Shown: piece by piece, positions 14,094 to 26,098 of the stretch
Layout of the letters: each line of letters begins with the position of its first letter
Numbering within the stretch: position 1 is the first letter of the stretch
Source of the DNA: Henricia sp. BOLD:AAB3569
Taxonomy: Eukaryota > Echinodermata > Asteroidea > Spinulosida > Echinasteridae
Direction of reading: 5' to 3'
NCBI GenBank assembly: GCA_037783545.1
Contig: JBBELK010001231.1
Span: forward strand, 1 to 64,000
DNA: 64,000 nucleotides
Translations under genes and position numbers: made by a program
The notes under the pieces: model-generated
Told to the model about the DNA's origin: nothing
Seen by the model: only the letters and a program-made list of their open reading frames with translations
Databases searched by the model: none

Positions 14094-14942
14094 AGGTACA
14101 CACCTGCCTACTGTTTACATGATTTAGTGATGTAGCAGCATTGACAATACTTTTTTGATGGTCGTTGCGAAAAAAATATCATCAAAATATCCCGTAATTT
14201 ACTAAAGCAGTGCAAAAATAACAAAAACGGTCAAAAGACGGGTTATAACTTATACGCTTTACCAGCCGTTGCAACTACGCGAGAGCCTCACGACTTTGTC
14301 ACAAACGATTCGCTCTTCTCCTGCTCAGGATATCTCCAATTTTCTGCTCACGATTTCACTGGACAGCCCGGACGACCGAATAGGAATTTCCCTTTTCTTT
14401 TGAGGAGTTGGCATCATGTTTTTTCTTCACGAACGTACGTGCACCGAAGCAACACGCCTGCGTGTGTGTGCACTCAGGCTATTTGCCGTGCATGCTGCGC
14501 GGGGCAAATTTCTACACTCCACGGTAGCCTGCCGTAGCACGCGCTCGCTCCCGTTCTCCGGACTCTCGAAAAAAACGATTATGTTCGAATTTTCATACTT
14601 ATGTTTAACTTTGTTTTATACCTGTATAAATAGTCTCTCTTTTGTCAATTAGGCCTACTTATAAATATTGGGGGGAAATCAGAGTTGAATTTGGTGCAGT
14701 TCTGCAGTAACAAACTTTTATACGGCTGGAAATACAACTAACTCACAAGACCACGTGACTTTTCGGAACCAGAATTTGGTACCGAAAGGTCACGTGACCT
14801 TGGATTTTTTAAATGTGCTCAAAAACGTCTACATTTGACGGCGTCTTTTCAGGATATATCTAATTTACTCTCGAATGCGCTTCAGAATAATGTATGGGTC
14901 TATTTCGAGCCCAAAATAGCCCAACAAAGAAGGTGTGTTCCT
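14094..14942. mobile_element. TTAA-flanked non-autonomous element with central hairpin
   Basis: TTAA at 14090-14093 and 14943-14946 flanks AGGTACACACCT at the left and AGGTGTGTTCCT at the right, inverted repeats with 11 of 12 matches. An imperfect hairpin lies at about 14749-14799, with CACGTGACTTTTCGG in one arm and CCGAAAGGTCACGTG in the other. No transposase frame is visible. The architecture (TTAA duplication, AGG(A/T)ACAC termini, internal hairpin) is like the better preserved element at 24731-25533. TTAA duplication fits piggyBac or Kolobok; I cannot decide which. Confidence 0.7.
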
Positions 14943-14946
14943 TTAA

Positions 14947-15173
14947 TGGACAGTTTACAACTCAAACCTGTCTTTTTACGGGAATATGCTTTGAAACTTC
15001 CACCCATGCCATTAATTTACAGCATTGCCTTTAAATAAATGACATTCTGTTAATCAACAGTTTGACCGCATGTATTTACATGCAAAACCTCTGTAAAACC
15101 AGAAATACTGTCCGACACCGTTATTGTACACGAAGAAAATCTTGTAATTTTACGGGAATTTTTTACAGTTCAC
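14947..15173. other. Spacer with no recognisable feature
   Basis: AT-rich sequence with repeated TTTTACGGGAA and TTTTTACAG words but no open frame of interest. It leads directly into the relic satellite monomers. Confidence 0.4.
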
Positions 15174-15536
15174 AGTTTGGAGCATGCAAAATTTGAAGTT
15201 CGTTGGAAAATTCCTTGATTTCCAAATAAGTGGGTATCATCGACAAGTGGCCGACTGTGCGCTTGTAGGCCCGGCAGAAGAGTTTTAACTAAACTCGTAA
15301 GTAACTCAGCCGGGTTTGGGCGAAGGTTTGTCAAATTTGCAGGACAAGTGTGGAATATAGTTTGGTTCTAACAGCCAAAATTTGAAGTTCGTCGGGAAAT
15401 TCCTTGACTTCAAAATTAGCGAGTATCCCGGGCACAATATAGCCATCCAGAATTGGCTGACTGTGGGAAAACAGCTTGTAGACCGGCAGGAGAGTTTAAG
15501 CTGAACTTGTAAGTAACTCGGCCGGTTTTGGGCAAT
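15174..15536. repeat. Relic satellite monomers, left half
   Basis: Two diverged monomers match the modern satellite, for example GCAAAATTTGAAGTTCGTTG, AATTCCTTGATTTCC and GGACAAGTGTGGAATATAG. The spacing between equivalent points (15188 and 15377) is about 189 bp rather than 273 bp. The modern unit therefore carries roughly 88 bp extra between its GACACA block and its TAAACTC block. The first monomer is closest to the modern type. The series stops at GGGCAAT, where an insertion begins, and resumes at 40021. Confidence 0.85.
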
Positions 15537-15855
15537 TGTAGAAGGGTGAAAACTGTTTATAAATAATTTCCTTTAAATTGTGTAATAACTGTCCCGTTTT
15601 TAATAGGTGTGCATCCCCTGTAGTATATTGCTAATGTCCTTTTAGTTTCCCATGTGTAAGCCCCATTAGATTGTGTATGACCCGTGTCTTTTGTAGTGCA
15701 TCCCCCAAATAGTTTATTTCTGTAGAGGTCACTGGCCCTGTGACCACAAGCACATGGTCAGTGTGTAGACCAGCAGCATCAAGAAAAGACCTGTGTTTTT
15801 CTGCGGTTTTTGTAAGTCTAATGTCTGCACATCCCTGGTGAGTTTTCTTGTTATT
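15537..15855. mobile_element. Left part of a split TGTA...TACA element (probable solo LTR)
   Basis: The segment starts TGTAGAAGGGTGAAAA directly after CAAT (15533-15536). Its partner at 39313-40020 ends TTTTTCACGGTTACA directly before CAAT (40021-40024). Removing everything between and one CAAT restores a relic monomer in register. TG...CA ends, a 4-bp target duplication and a combined length of about 1.03 kb without coding capacity fit a solo LTR. The ends are also imperfect inverted repeats, so a DNA element is not excluded. Confidence 0.6.
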
Positions 15856-15917
15856 AGGTGATGGGAACTCATTCCGATCACCTATTACTATTGTACGATT
15901 TCTTTATCTTTGTTTTT

Positions 15918-16145
15918 GGCTTTTTCGTTTAGGACGAAAAAGCCTTTGTTTTCGTTTTGATTTTTTTCCCGTTTATTGGCTTTTTCGTTTAGGACGAAAA
16001 AGCCTTTGTTTTCGTTTTGATTTTTTGGCTTTTTCGCTTTGCGGCGAAAAAGCCTTTGTTTTCGTTTTGATTTTTTTTTTCCGTTTATTGGCTTTTTCGC
16101 TTTGCGGCGAAAAAGCCTTTGTTTTCGTTTTGATTTTTTTTCTTT
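15918..16145. repeat. Four tandem hairpin-forming repeats
   Basis: GGCTTTTTCG...CGAAAAAGCC starts at 15918, 15978, 16027 and 16090, each followed by TTTGTTTTCGTTTTGATTTT. The two pairs differ in the loop (TTTAGGA versus CTTTGCGG). Each copy can fold into a perfect 10-bp stem. Minisatellites near the 5' end are common in non-autonomous Helentrons, which fits the position. Confidence 0.85.
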
Positions 16146-19094
16146 CCGTTTATCTCTTCTTCTTCTGATTTTTTTCCCATAGACAAAGCGCATAGGCGTT
16201 GTCGGCGCTTTTTCAGGTTGTTCCCAAACATTGATCTTAACCAAACTTGGTCACATCAAAGACATAGTATAAGAGGTGTGCACCCAAGAATGGCTTCATT
16301 GTGACGTCATCCGTTACGCCATTATAACACTTTAAAAATGCCTAAAAAGCGGAAAATTGCCGAAATATGCACTTTTTAAAATGGTTCCCTTGCCAAAACC
16401 ACATGACCCAGGGTTTTCATATTTGGCAAACATTTAGATCAGATCATGAGCTTTAATGTTCTTAGTGTAGGCATTTTCATCTGACCCTTCCTTCCTGGGT
16501 CAATGGAAGGTCAAAGTTCAGCCAATTCAAAAATCAAATTTGTTATATTTGTTTGTACTTATGAAGCAATATTAGCTATTCAACCATGCTTGATTTTCAT
16601 AAAACTAGGTACAGGCATGGGCCCCATCACAAACGTCCACCACCATGTAGAACGCTACCATGACGTCAATGATTACGTAATTATAATAATTTTAAAATGG
16701 CACAAAAGTGGATTTTTATCATGAAAATTACCAAAATATGCATTTCGTAAAACGCTTCCCCGTATGAACCCACATGACCCAGGGTCCTCATATTTGGCAG
16801 ACATATAGATCAGATCATAGCCTGCCATGTTCTTAGTGTAGGCATTTTCATCTGACCCTTCCTTCCTGGGTCAATCGAAGGTCAAAGTTCAGCCAATTCA
16901 ATAATCACATTGTTTGTATTTTGTTGTACTTATGAAGCAATATTACCTATTAAACTACGCTTGATCTTTATAAAACTAGGTACAGGCATGGGCCCCATCA
17001 CAAACTTCCACCCCATGTAGAACATCACCATGACGTCAATGATTACGTAATTATAATTATTTAAAATTGGCAAAAAAGTGAATTTTCGTCATAAAAATGA
17101 GCCAAAAATACATTTCGTACAATATTTCCCTCTATAAAACCACATTACGCAGGGTCTTCATATTTAGCAGACATTATAGATCAGATCCTGAGCTACAATT
17201 TCCTTTGCCAAAGTTTAGCCAAGTCAACATTTCCGTATATACAGGGTGGATAAAAAAAACGAAACCGAGATATTATTGCTAATTGTAACTAAAGTAGGGC
17301 CCGTATGAATGAACAGGATATATCATCTGTTAGGGCTGAATCTCCTCTTTAAAATGACACCATGATCATGCCATGATGTTTTCGGTTTACTGAGCAGTGA
17401 CCAGTGTTATGCCAGGGGCCTAGTTTTAGATTTGATCGTTCTCTATGCGAGCAAACTTCGCATAAATCAATTTTTACCGTAGATGTCTATTCCGTGTGCC
17501 CTGTGTGACACGGCGCCGGAAGCAGTCTTTTAACTGTCTACCACGGACGTGTAATTCAACAGAAGATGGTTTAACAAAAGTTCAGTGAGTAGGATACAAT
17601 CTTTCATGTTATTTCAGTCTTATTTAAGAGAGTCCACTCTCTACAAGAAAGTAATTGTATGCTATTGAGGGAATGTCATAGTTTTGCCGTGAAGCATTCA
17701 TTCCAATGTTTGTTTTCTTTCTTTTTAGGTTTAGTAAGGTGCAAAGCTTAATATAGGCCTGAAATCATTAAGTCATTGTTATGATTTTATTGAACCATCT
17801 TCAACAAATCTCATTACGAAATTGTTCCTTCCTGGCCAAACTCTTTTCAATCTTAACAAATTATGTGCTCTGATTTCTGCCTTTGATGAATAATATATGT
17901 ATATCAGTTTTTCGAGTAAACATCGGATTTCCATCCCAAATGTGAACAAAACAAACTAAAAATGAACAGTTTAATTAAATATTTAAATTAAAATATATAC
18001 GATCAAACATTCATAACAAATCAGGCACCTATGATCGTGATTCCTGCACCATATACGGTCATTAACAAATGTATTTAACTAATGATCTCATAATGACGTC
18101 ATCACGTGTCAGATTAAAGGTGCATGAAAATATTTTAAAATGCAAATTACAACATTGATTCCTTCCCATATACGATCACTAGCAAAGGTCGTTAATGGCT
18201 TTTCCGTTTATTTCTTCTTCTGATTTCCCCCCCGCCCCCCATTGACATAACGCATGGGCGTTGTCGGCACTTGTTGAGGTTGTTCCCAAGCTTGAGGTTG
18301 TTCTTAAACAAACCTGGTCACATGAAAGACACAGTAGAAGAGGTGTGCACCCAACAATGGCGTCATCATGACGTCATCAGGTGTAAGTTTAAAGGGGCAT
18401 GAAATTTAATGTTTCCATATTAAAAAATTCATAAAAAATCATCCGTTTGACCTACGATCTTGATTCTTTCGGCATATACGATCATTAATAAAGGTCTTTC
18501 AGATGCCCACATGCCTTGACATTTGATCTCATTCCCTATTGGTCAAACAGACTTTGCCTTTCCATTTGAAACTGGTAAGAGGTATTTGGATGGGGTCAAA
18601 GGTGTTTGTGTTCGACTAGGGTGGGGTATCCAAAAAATATCGCCATGACCTGTGACCTTGCTCACTTTCGGTAGAAACCGGAAGTTCATTTAAATGAACC
18701 TATTTTGTAAAAGTGGTGAAAGCTGCCGAGATGCGGTTGGTAGTGTCAGTGTCTAAGGTAAATAGGGTTTCCAAAAATGTAAGTTTTTACGTCATTCCAT
18801 AAAAGGGCGCCCTCTAGCGTCAAAATTAAAGTCTTAAAATGACCCTTTCATAGCAGTGTTTGCGCAAATTAGCCCAATAGTGCTGCTTATAGAGTAAGTC
18901 GACCACCAAACATGTCTGTGTGGTTAAAACATTGATGACGTCATCAATCCTTTAAAGGTAACACATTAAAGGTAAACTTTTTAAAAGTTAAATAGTTGAT
19001 ATGCTAACATCTAAGTTTGCAAGGTAAGCATGCTCATTTTTTAAGTTAAAAAAAATGTGAAAAAGCCCTACGCTCTGTTCATAGAACAGACGTA

Positions 19095-19850
19095 TAGTCT
19101 GGGAGCCCAGACCGATTTGTTCATCATCACGAGTACAAAAGGTCTGAGGCGTGGAATCAATAGGTGGGGCAAGTGTGACCTCCGAATGGCATTTCTTAAG
19201 TTGCAGATCCTGTACCTAAGGGAGGGGGGAGGCCCCCTTTTGACCCCAAAATCACTTTTATAAACATTTTCGAGTACATCGATCAAACCTTTACCAAACT
19301 ATCCTCTGGTGAACCCTAATCAATGATCGGCATTTCTTAAGTTGCAAATCCTGTACTTAGTATGCTTAAGAAAGCCCTTAATTAGCAGTAATTAGCGGTT
19401 TAATTATCATATCGAGTACATCAACCAAACCAACGGTAATAATTTCTCTGGGGTTTCCTTAGTAATGAATGACCTTTCTTAAGTGTCAAATCCTGTACCA
19501 AATCCCCTTAAGAAAAGGTCAAAGGTCATTCATTAGCAGTACACACAACAGCCGTCGGCAAAAGGCCCATTTGTTTTGAACGGCTAGCGCTTTTAGAAAA
19601 CGGCTGTTTTGTGTTTCATCCGCGGTTTAATCTCCTCTCGTTTTATGCGGACTTAAGCGAAGTTCTCTGACACTAGGGTGGTTGAAATAATTTTGTAGAG
19701 TACACTGGCCAAAGAAAGACGTTCTTAGTTCAACTTCTGTAGCGAATTCAATCGAGAAAATGTCGGTAGGCCTACCAGGCGAGACTGGACAACGCAAGCA
19801 GTCAAAGCAAATTTCCGCCACGGATTCTGTATAGACACGTTGCATTTATG
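19095..19850 (+). repeat. Left long terminal inverted repeat
   Basis: It pairs with 23125-23877 over its whole length with scattered substitutions and indels. It holds three subrepeats around 19190, 19335 and 19474, sharing TTTCTTAAGT and ATCCTGTAC, two of them closed by a second CTTAAG. Such subterminal repeats are often transposase-binding sites, which here is inference. Confidence 0.85.
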
Positions 19851-20484
19851 GGACGTTACTAGTTCCTAAATTCTAAAGTTATTGTCAAGTTATAGTTTGA
19901 GTGTATTCATAAATGACCATCCAGGTATTCCACCCAGCAGCGTAGCCAGTAGCCACATGTGGTGGTGGTGGTGGCGTGGTGCTCAATTTGTTCGTTACCA
20001 TTCTGAAATTTCGCGCTCTCAATCCGTATAGGCATATGTCGTTCAAAAAGACATTCTGTAAATTATTATCTGGTTCCATGAACAATGATTGCACCAAAAA
20101 ATTGTTTGCTACCACATCTAAATTGGAGATTGGAATTGTTTTATTCCCATGGATAGAGTATTTTGGGGAAAATAGTATTTTGGGTAGTCCACACTGGGTA
20201 TGGAACGGATCCGCACGGTACGCGCAGTATGTCAGGCGACGCATGGTAAATTTCAAGTCCATGTGCATTCATGATTAACGAAAAGCCGATCCTTTTTTTC
20301 GCTAGCGTTTTTGACGTATGTTCTGCATGGCTAAAAAAAAACTCTTGACGTGATCGTGACGCGAAACATTTGGTTTTCAACGCGTCGTTTCACTCCAAAT
20401 CGCCCAACCCAACAACCAGGACACTTTTTGTCAAAGCGACGCGCGTCGCATTTACGCGCGAAAAGGCTAATAGGGAGGTCTTAA

Positions 20485-20786
20485 GGGGCGTTCACACTAT
20501 CGCGGAAAATTCACACTTTCGCGCTGCGCTCACCGCATTGCATGAGTTCCTAATCGCCGATTATTCCAAAATAGAAAATTCCACTCTGGTAACTTGGGGC
20601 TTCTCTGATACCTCACTGGCTGCGCGTTGGAAAGGTCAGCGCACCGCGGTCAAAGTTCAACAAATTTGAACTTTGACCCAGCTGAAAACGTTTTGCGCAT
20701 CGCGATAGGCCGCGCACAAGCGGCAAACCAGTTTGTGTACAAACCAATGGAACAGTGTGATTTCTCTGCGATAGTGTGAACGCGCC
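20485..20786. mobile_element. MITE inside the long-TIR element
   Basis: GGGGCGTTCACACTATCGCG at the left faces TGCGATAGTGTGAACGCGCC at the right. The flanks are TTAA and TTTA, a possible degraded TTAA duplication. No coding capacity. Confidence 0.65.
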
Positions 20787-20794
20787 TTTATAGA

Positions 20795-21180
20795 TGCACG
20801 TAAATCGCGAACGCGAAGTGCTTTGTCGAGCACTCCGTCGTTACTTTAAGGACATCAAAAACCGACGAAAACAAAACAAATCCATAAATGTGACTTTCGT
20901 GGCAAGATAACTCCTTTGCCGCGACCAAAATTCGAGCCTTATTGTTCTGACACCTAAAGATAATGACCTGCAATCGATTTCACGAAACACTGCGCAACTT
21001 GCGCATTTTTGACAAATGGCGCAAGCCCCATAGCTTGTGTGTTATCTTCGGAAGAATGTTGCGCAACTTACGCAATAAAATGTTGTGCAAGTGGGCTTAC
21101 GCAACTGCGTATAAGTTTTGTGAAATCGGCTGCAGTGCTCAAGCCACTTCGCGTTGGCGTTTTTCCTCGACAGTGTGAAT
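20795..21180. repeat. Imperfect inverted repeat rich in GCGCAA words
   Basis: CGCGAACGCGAAGTGCTTTG near 20807 is mirrored by CCACTTCGCGTTGGCG near 21150. Between them TTGCGCAA, GGCGCAAG and ACTTACGCAA recur. It looks like a second MITE adjoining the one before it; the ends are not clear. Confidence 0.45.
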
Positions 21181-21342
21181 CCACCGGCCCTTCATTATGC
21201 AGAGTGTATATACCTACCCCCACCCACCAATGTGATTTCCCCTATTGTCTTTGAAATATTCAAGGAATTTAAAGAACTCCTTTCAGGTTTTAGGGGTTGT
21301 TAACGTTGCCGCGTTAACAAAAGGAAAGAGCGTGTTGAGATA

Positions 21343-21487
21343 TAGACCGTATCGAATAGCCGCCATTTCGTGGGGCACCTTTCGTTACTTTAACCGTTTA
21401 ACAATGGAAGCACAATATGTCCAACCATGCATGTCCTCAAGTAACAAAGAAACTGCCCCACAAAATTCGGCTATTCGATACGGTCTA
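21343..21487. mobile_element. TAGACC-family MITE, copy 1
   Basis: Termini TAGACCGTATCGAATAGCC and its reverse complement, flanked by TA on both sides. The inner sequence (GGAAGCACAATATGT, CATGCATGTCCTC) is shared with copies at 36579 and 56755. TA duplication suggests a Tc1/mariner-type relationship. Confidence 0.85.
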
Positions 21488-22924
21488 TAGGAGGACGTGG
21501 GGCAATCCCTTTGTCACATCGTGCATGCTGGGTATATTTTTCCCCCGACCTTTTCCCTGAAAGCGACGCTCGTAAAATCTACGGGGAAAAAATTCCATGT
21601 GAATCCAGCCATTAAGTTAGCCCATGGAAGAAGTCCAGATTTCTTTTTAGTGTTGACCTAGTAACCTTAGCAACAAACAATGACGCGCGATATTACTTTA
21701 GTACTGTTTAGACCCAATTACCCTGACAACTGACGTATAACAATGGTGGCCGGGTCCATAGTTTTAAAAAATGCACATCACACAGCAGAACGTCATCACT
21801 CGATCACGCCGGTCGGGTTGGTGCAAGTACGGTTTTCCCTTCCTTTTGGCTTTCCAGACGTGAACACAGGATTTTTAATCCCAAATTAATGGACCATGAA
21901 ACATAATGACATCACCATTTGTTTACATATGTGCTTTCCTCCCTAACTCTGTCGTTTGGTACCCCAAGACTATACGTACCCAACCCCCAATAATTCCATA
22001 ATCAAATGAAATTCTTATCAAAATGACAACTGTCTTACAATCGACAATCAAACCAAAAAGAGTTAAATGGTGTCCTGAATGATGAATGACCTATCGAATA
22101 AATCATTATAGAATTATAAAGGGCCATTAATTGTAACTCAATACATGTATATGGTCATAATCAGTATGGCTTTTTAAAGTATCCCATCTATGCAAATGTA
22201 TAATCGCACTTTTATCAGATACCAAAAAGTACTTACAGCTATAACTAATTATGATGTCGTGTTTGTTACCATTGCTTTGAACATCTTTAGTAGTATTTCT
22301 CTGAAATAATTAAAATTTTGATTCATTAATAAAGGACGTACAGCATGTATTTTAATATGTTATGACTTGCACGGTGCACGGAGACAGCCATTTGTGGCAT
22401 TATTTTGGCAACTAAACTTGTTTCTAATTATGGTGAACAAAGTGCGTATGTAAAGTTTCAGAAAATGCATAAACCCGCACAGAGATTTGAAGAAAAAAAT
22501 CCATACTGTCACGAATTGACGGGTGCCCATTTTTAAATAGTGGAATGCAGAAAAAAAGTGCATGCCAACTCTAACATAAGCCACCATGTCTTGGGTGTAT
22601 TTGTGTGCACATGTTCCGGTGAGCACATGTGGTGATACACATCACGTCTTGTGCAGAACACTACAGATTTCGCATAAGGAGTGTTACCATAAAAGCATAA
22701 GCGGACATCGGAACGACTGAGGATGCACGGTGGGCATCTAAGACCGTTTCATAGGGGAAACAGCTTAGCTCTAATACAACGTATTTGGCAAAAAAGGGAG
22801 AAACATGCAGCTTTAGCCGGTGTTTGCTGACCTGTGATAAAGTCGCCTTTGCGATGCATTTGAGCTATACCGAGGAAAATACGTCACTCAATCAAGGCAA
22901 TGCTGGAAATTGGTATACGCTAAA

Positions 22925-23030
22925 TATCACTGAACCGTTTCCCTGTGCTTTTGAATGGTGTTTTATCTGACAGCCATGATGTTTGGAGCCAATTACCGTG
23001 GCAACACCTCACACTTCGGCACTCCATAAT
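22925..23030. repeat. Partial copy of a dispersed ~165-bp inverted-repeat element
   Basis: ACTGAACCGTTTCCCTGTGC, GACAGCCATGATGTTT, GGAGCCAATTACCGTGGCAA and CACACTTCGGC match the right part of the elements at 50713-51314 and 57752-57917. The left half is diverged or missing. Confidence 0.6.
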
Positions 23031-23124
23031 GTAATCGGCGGCTTTTGACGGTGACAAATATTGCAATTGTAAATTTTGAATTTGATTACACGTGCACTAA
23101 ACAGAATCTGGTAAATTCATCAAA

Positions 23125-23877
23125 GCGATGTGTCTACGGAACCCATAGCGGAGACGGAATCTTTCCTTTGACAGGTTGCGTTAAAAAATACAGTCTCACC
23201 TGGTACTGACATTCTCTCGAGTGAAATCGCCACAGAAGCTGAACTAAGAACGTCTTTCTTTGGCCAGTGTACTCTGCAGAATTATTTCAACCACCCCAGT
23301 GCCAGATAACTTCGCCTGAGTCCGCATAAAACGAGCGGAGATTAAACCGCGGATGAAACACAAAACAGCCGTTTGCTCATAGCGCTACCCGTTCAAAACA
23401 AATGGGCTTTTTTGCCGACGGCTGTTGTGTGTACTGCAAATGAATGACCTTTGACCTTTTCTTGAGGGGATTTGGTACAGGATTTGACACTTAAGAAAGG
23501 TCATTCATTACTCAGGAAACCCCAGATAATTTATTACCGTTGGTTTGGTTGATGTACTCGATATGATAATTAAACCGCTAATTACTGCTAATTAAGGGCT
23601 TTCTTAAGCATACTAAGTACAGGATTTGCAACTTAAGAAATGCCGATCATTGATTAGGGTTCACCAGAGGATAGTTTGGTGAAGGTTTGATCGATGTACC
23701 CGAAAATGTTTATAAAAGTGATTTTGGGGTCAAAAGGGGGTCTCCCCCCTCCCTTAGGTACAGGATCTGCACTTAAGAAATGCCATTCGGAGGTCACACT
23801 TGCCCCACCTATTGATTCCACGCCTCAGACCTTTTGTACTCGTGATGATGAACAAATCGGTCTGGGCTCCCAGACTA
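23125..23877 (-). repeat. Right long terminal inverted repeat
   Basis: Inverted partner of 19095-19850, including the three ATCCTGTAC/TTAAG subrepeats and the terminal TAGTCTGGG hairpin. Differences from the left arm are numerous enough to show that the insertion is not very recent. Confidence 0.85.
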
Positions 23878-24730
23878 GTAGCTCTAGTTTCTTCTTCTTC
23901 TTCTTCTAATTTGTTTCCCATAGACAAAGCGCATAGGCGTTGTCGGCGCTTTTTCAGGTTGTTCCCAAACATTGATCTTAACCAAACTTGGTCACATCAA
24001 AGACATAGTATAAGAGGTGTGCACCCAAGAATGGCTTCATTGTGACGTCATCCGTTACGTCATTATAACACTTTAAAAATGCCTAAAAAGCGGAAAATTT
24101 CCGAAATATGCTCTTTTTAAAATGGTTCCCTTGCCAAAACCACATGACCCAGGGTTTTCATATTTGGCAAACATTTAGATCAGATCATGAGCTTTAATGT
24201 TCTTAGTGTAGGCATTTTCATCTGAACCTTCCTTCCTGGGTCAATCGAAGGTCAAAGTTCAGCCAATTCAATAATCACATTGTTTGTATTTTGTTGTACT
24301 TATGAAGCAATATTACCTATTAAACTACGCTTGATCTTTATAAAACTAGGTACAGGCATAGGCCCCATCACAAACTTCTACCCCATGTAGAACATCACCA
24401 TGACGTCAATGATTACGTAATTATAATTATTTAAAATTGACAAAAAAGTGGATTTTCGTCATAAAAATGAGCCATAAATGCATTTCGTACAATATTTCCC
24501 TCTATAAAACCACATGACGCAGAGTCTTCATATTTTGCAGACATTATAGATCAGATCCTGAGCTACAATTTCCTTTGTGTAGTCATTTTCATCTGCCCCT
24601 TCCTTCCTGGGTCAATTGAAGGCCAAAGTTCAGCCAGCAAACTTCGAGCAAACTTCGCATAAATCAATTTTTACCGTAGATGTCTATTCCGTGTGCCCTG
24701 TGTGACACGGCGCCGGAAGCAGTCTTTTAA

Positions 24731-25533
24731 AGGAACACGTTGCCTTCGGGTTGCGCTTTATTGGGCGTTTTTGGGCTATTACAAGCGTTTGAAGTATAAT
24801 GAGCACGATCTGAAAGATGTTTAAAAAGTAGAATATAATGATCCACACAAACGTGCCTTAGAAATGCTTCAATTTTGCGTAATTTCTCGAAGCAGCACGC
24901 TCCGCCATTTATGGGAGTCAAAATCTTGACTCCCATAAATGGCGGAGAAATTATATTAGTCTTATTTCCAGCCTGGAGAAAGAAATTATTTTTCCTTCCT
25001 CCGTTGCGTGTGATGTGCCTGTTTTTTAAATTCGTGTCTACAATAACCATTGGGTATAAATCATCCAAGTCCTTTCTATCGGTTTGTCCCATGACAATAT
25101 TCTTACCCTGATTGGCGAGGTTTTCGTTTTTTCTTTTTTGACGCGTCTGCTGTGTTCTCTTGACGATCCATTTTTTGACAGCCAGTCGGTGTGTCTGTGT
25201 GTTTACATTTCACACATGTCTCGGGAGGCGGAGAATGGTATGGTACCTTGCGTTCATCTGATAGGTTTACCTGACCACTGGCTACGGCGCCAGCCTAACT
25301 CCTGTTCGTCGCTGCATTTTGCCCACTACCCGGACGATCGTATTGACCGCTTGAAATACGTATACATTTCGCGGGACATGTAGTGGGGGTCAGAGGTCAG
25401 TGTTTGTTGTTTTTAATTACCATTCACTAATTATAACACATTAAATGTGTTTTATTGCAAGAACAACTCTTAATAAGTATAAGGAACACCCTCAAACGTG
25501 AGATTTCGTGAAATCTGAAGGCAACGTGTTCCT
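24731..25533. mobile_element. TTAA-flanked element with perfect 17-bp ends
   Basis: AGGAACACGTTGCCTTC at the left and its exact reverse complement at the right are flanked by TTAA (24727-24730, 25534-25537). The empty site AGTCTTTTAACTGTC occurs in units 1, 3 and 4, which proves the insertion and its duplication. The frame at 25084-25383 does not resemble a transposase I know. Probably non-autonomous; piggyBac or Kolobok by target site. Confidence 0.93.
24900..24947. repeat. Perfect 22-bp-stem hairpin
   Basis: The arm beginning CTCCGCCATTTATGGG (24900-24921) pairs without mismatch with 24926-24947 across a 4-base loop, AATC. It lies inside the TTAA element; the related elements at 14094 and 49931 also carry an internal hairpin. 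Confidence 0.95.
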
Positions 25534-26098
25534 TTAACTGTCTACCACGGACGTGTAATTCAACAGAAGATGGTTTAACAAAAGTTCAGTGAGTAGGATA
25601 CAATCTTTCATGTTATTTCAGTCTTATTTAAGAGAGTCCACTCTCTACAAGAAAGTAATTGTATGCTATTGAGAGAATGTCATAGTTTTGCCGTGAAGCA
25701 TTAATTCCAATGTTTGTTTTCTTTCTTTTTAGGTTTAGTAAGGTGCAAAGCTTATAATATAGGCCTGAAATCATTAAGTCATTGTTATGATTTTATTGAA
25801 CCATCTTCAACAAATCTAATTACGAAATTGTTCCTTCCTGGCCAAACTCTTTTCAATCTTAACAAATTATGTGCTCTGATTTCTGCCTTTGATGACTAAT
25901 ATATGTATATCAGTTTTTCGAGTAAACATCGGATTTCCATCCCAAATGTGAACAAAACAAACTAAAAATGAACAGTTTAATTAAATATTTAAATTAAAAT
26001 ATATACGATCAAACATTCATAACAAATCAGGCACCTATGACCGTGATTCCTGCACCATATACGGTCATTAACAAATGTATTTAACTAATGATCTCATA

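Larger units (their letters stand above)
19095..23877. mobile_element. 4.8-kb element with ~755-bp terminal inverted repeats
   Basis: Ends are TAGTCTGGGAGCCCAGACCG and its reverse complement, flanked by a GTA duplication (19092-19094, 23878-23880). The intact target, GACGTAGCTCTAG, survives in sister units (for example 27258-27269). The inverted arms cover about 19095-19850 and 23125-23877. The internal 3.3 kb contains smaller MITEs but no transposase frame. The outermost 16 bp are themselves a hairpin, GTCTGGG-AG-CCCAGAC. A 3-bp duplication occurs in CACTA and PIF/Harbinger elements, but the termini do not match what I know of either, so the superfamily is left open. Confidence 0.85.
15856..23887 (+). 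mobile_element. Helentron-like unit 1 (5' terminus present; 3' hairpin split)
   Basis: The left end carries a near-palindrome, AGGTGATGGGAA...TTCCGATCACCT (15856-15883). Its inverted partner GATCACCTT sits just upstream of the 3' hairpins at 37120 and 39272, as expected for the subterminal repeats of Helentrons. The unit then has hairpin repeats, a (T/C)-rich CTTCTTCTGATTTTTTTCCC start and a ~3-kb body. It ends in a hairpin (CTACGCTCTGTTC with GAACAGACGTAG) followed by CTCTAG. A 4.8-kb element (19095-23877) is inserted in that hairpin, separating the last ten bases. No Rep/helicase gene is present, so the copy is non-autonomous. Confidence 0.6.

Noticed and set aside
15848..16244. Overlapping open frames on both strands (106 and 118 codons)
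   Set aside because: They translate the GGCTTTTTCG hairpin repeats and poly-T tracts. Low-complexity Lys/Arg- and Phe-rich peptides, not a gene.
19095..23877. Polinton/Maverick identity for the long-TIR element
   Set aside because: Long inverted repeats fit, but the target duplication is 3 bp rather than 6, the length is only 4.8 kb and no polymerase, integrase or capsid-type gene is present.
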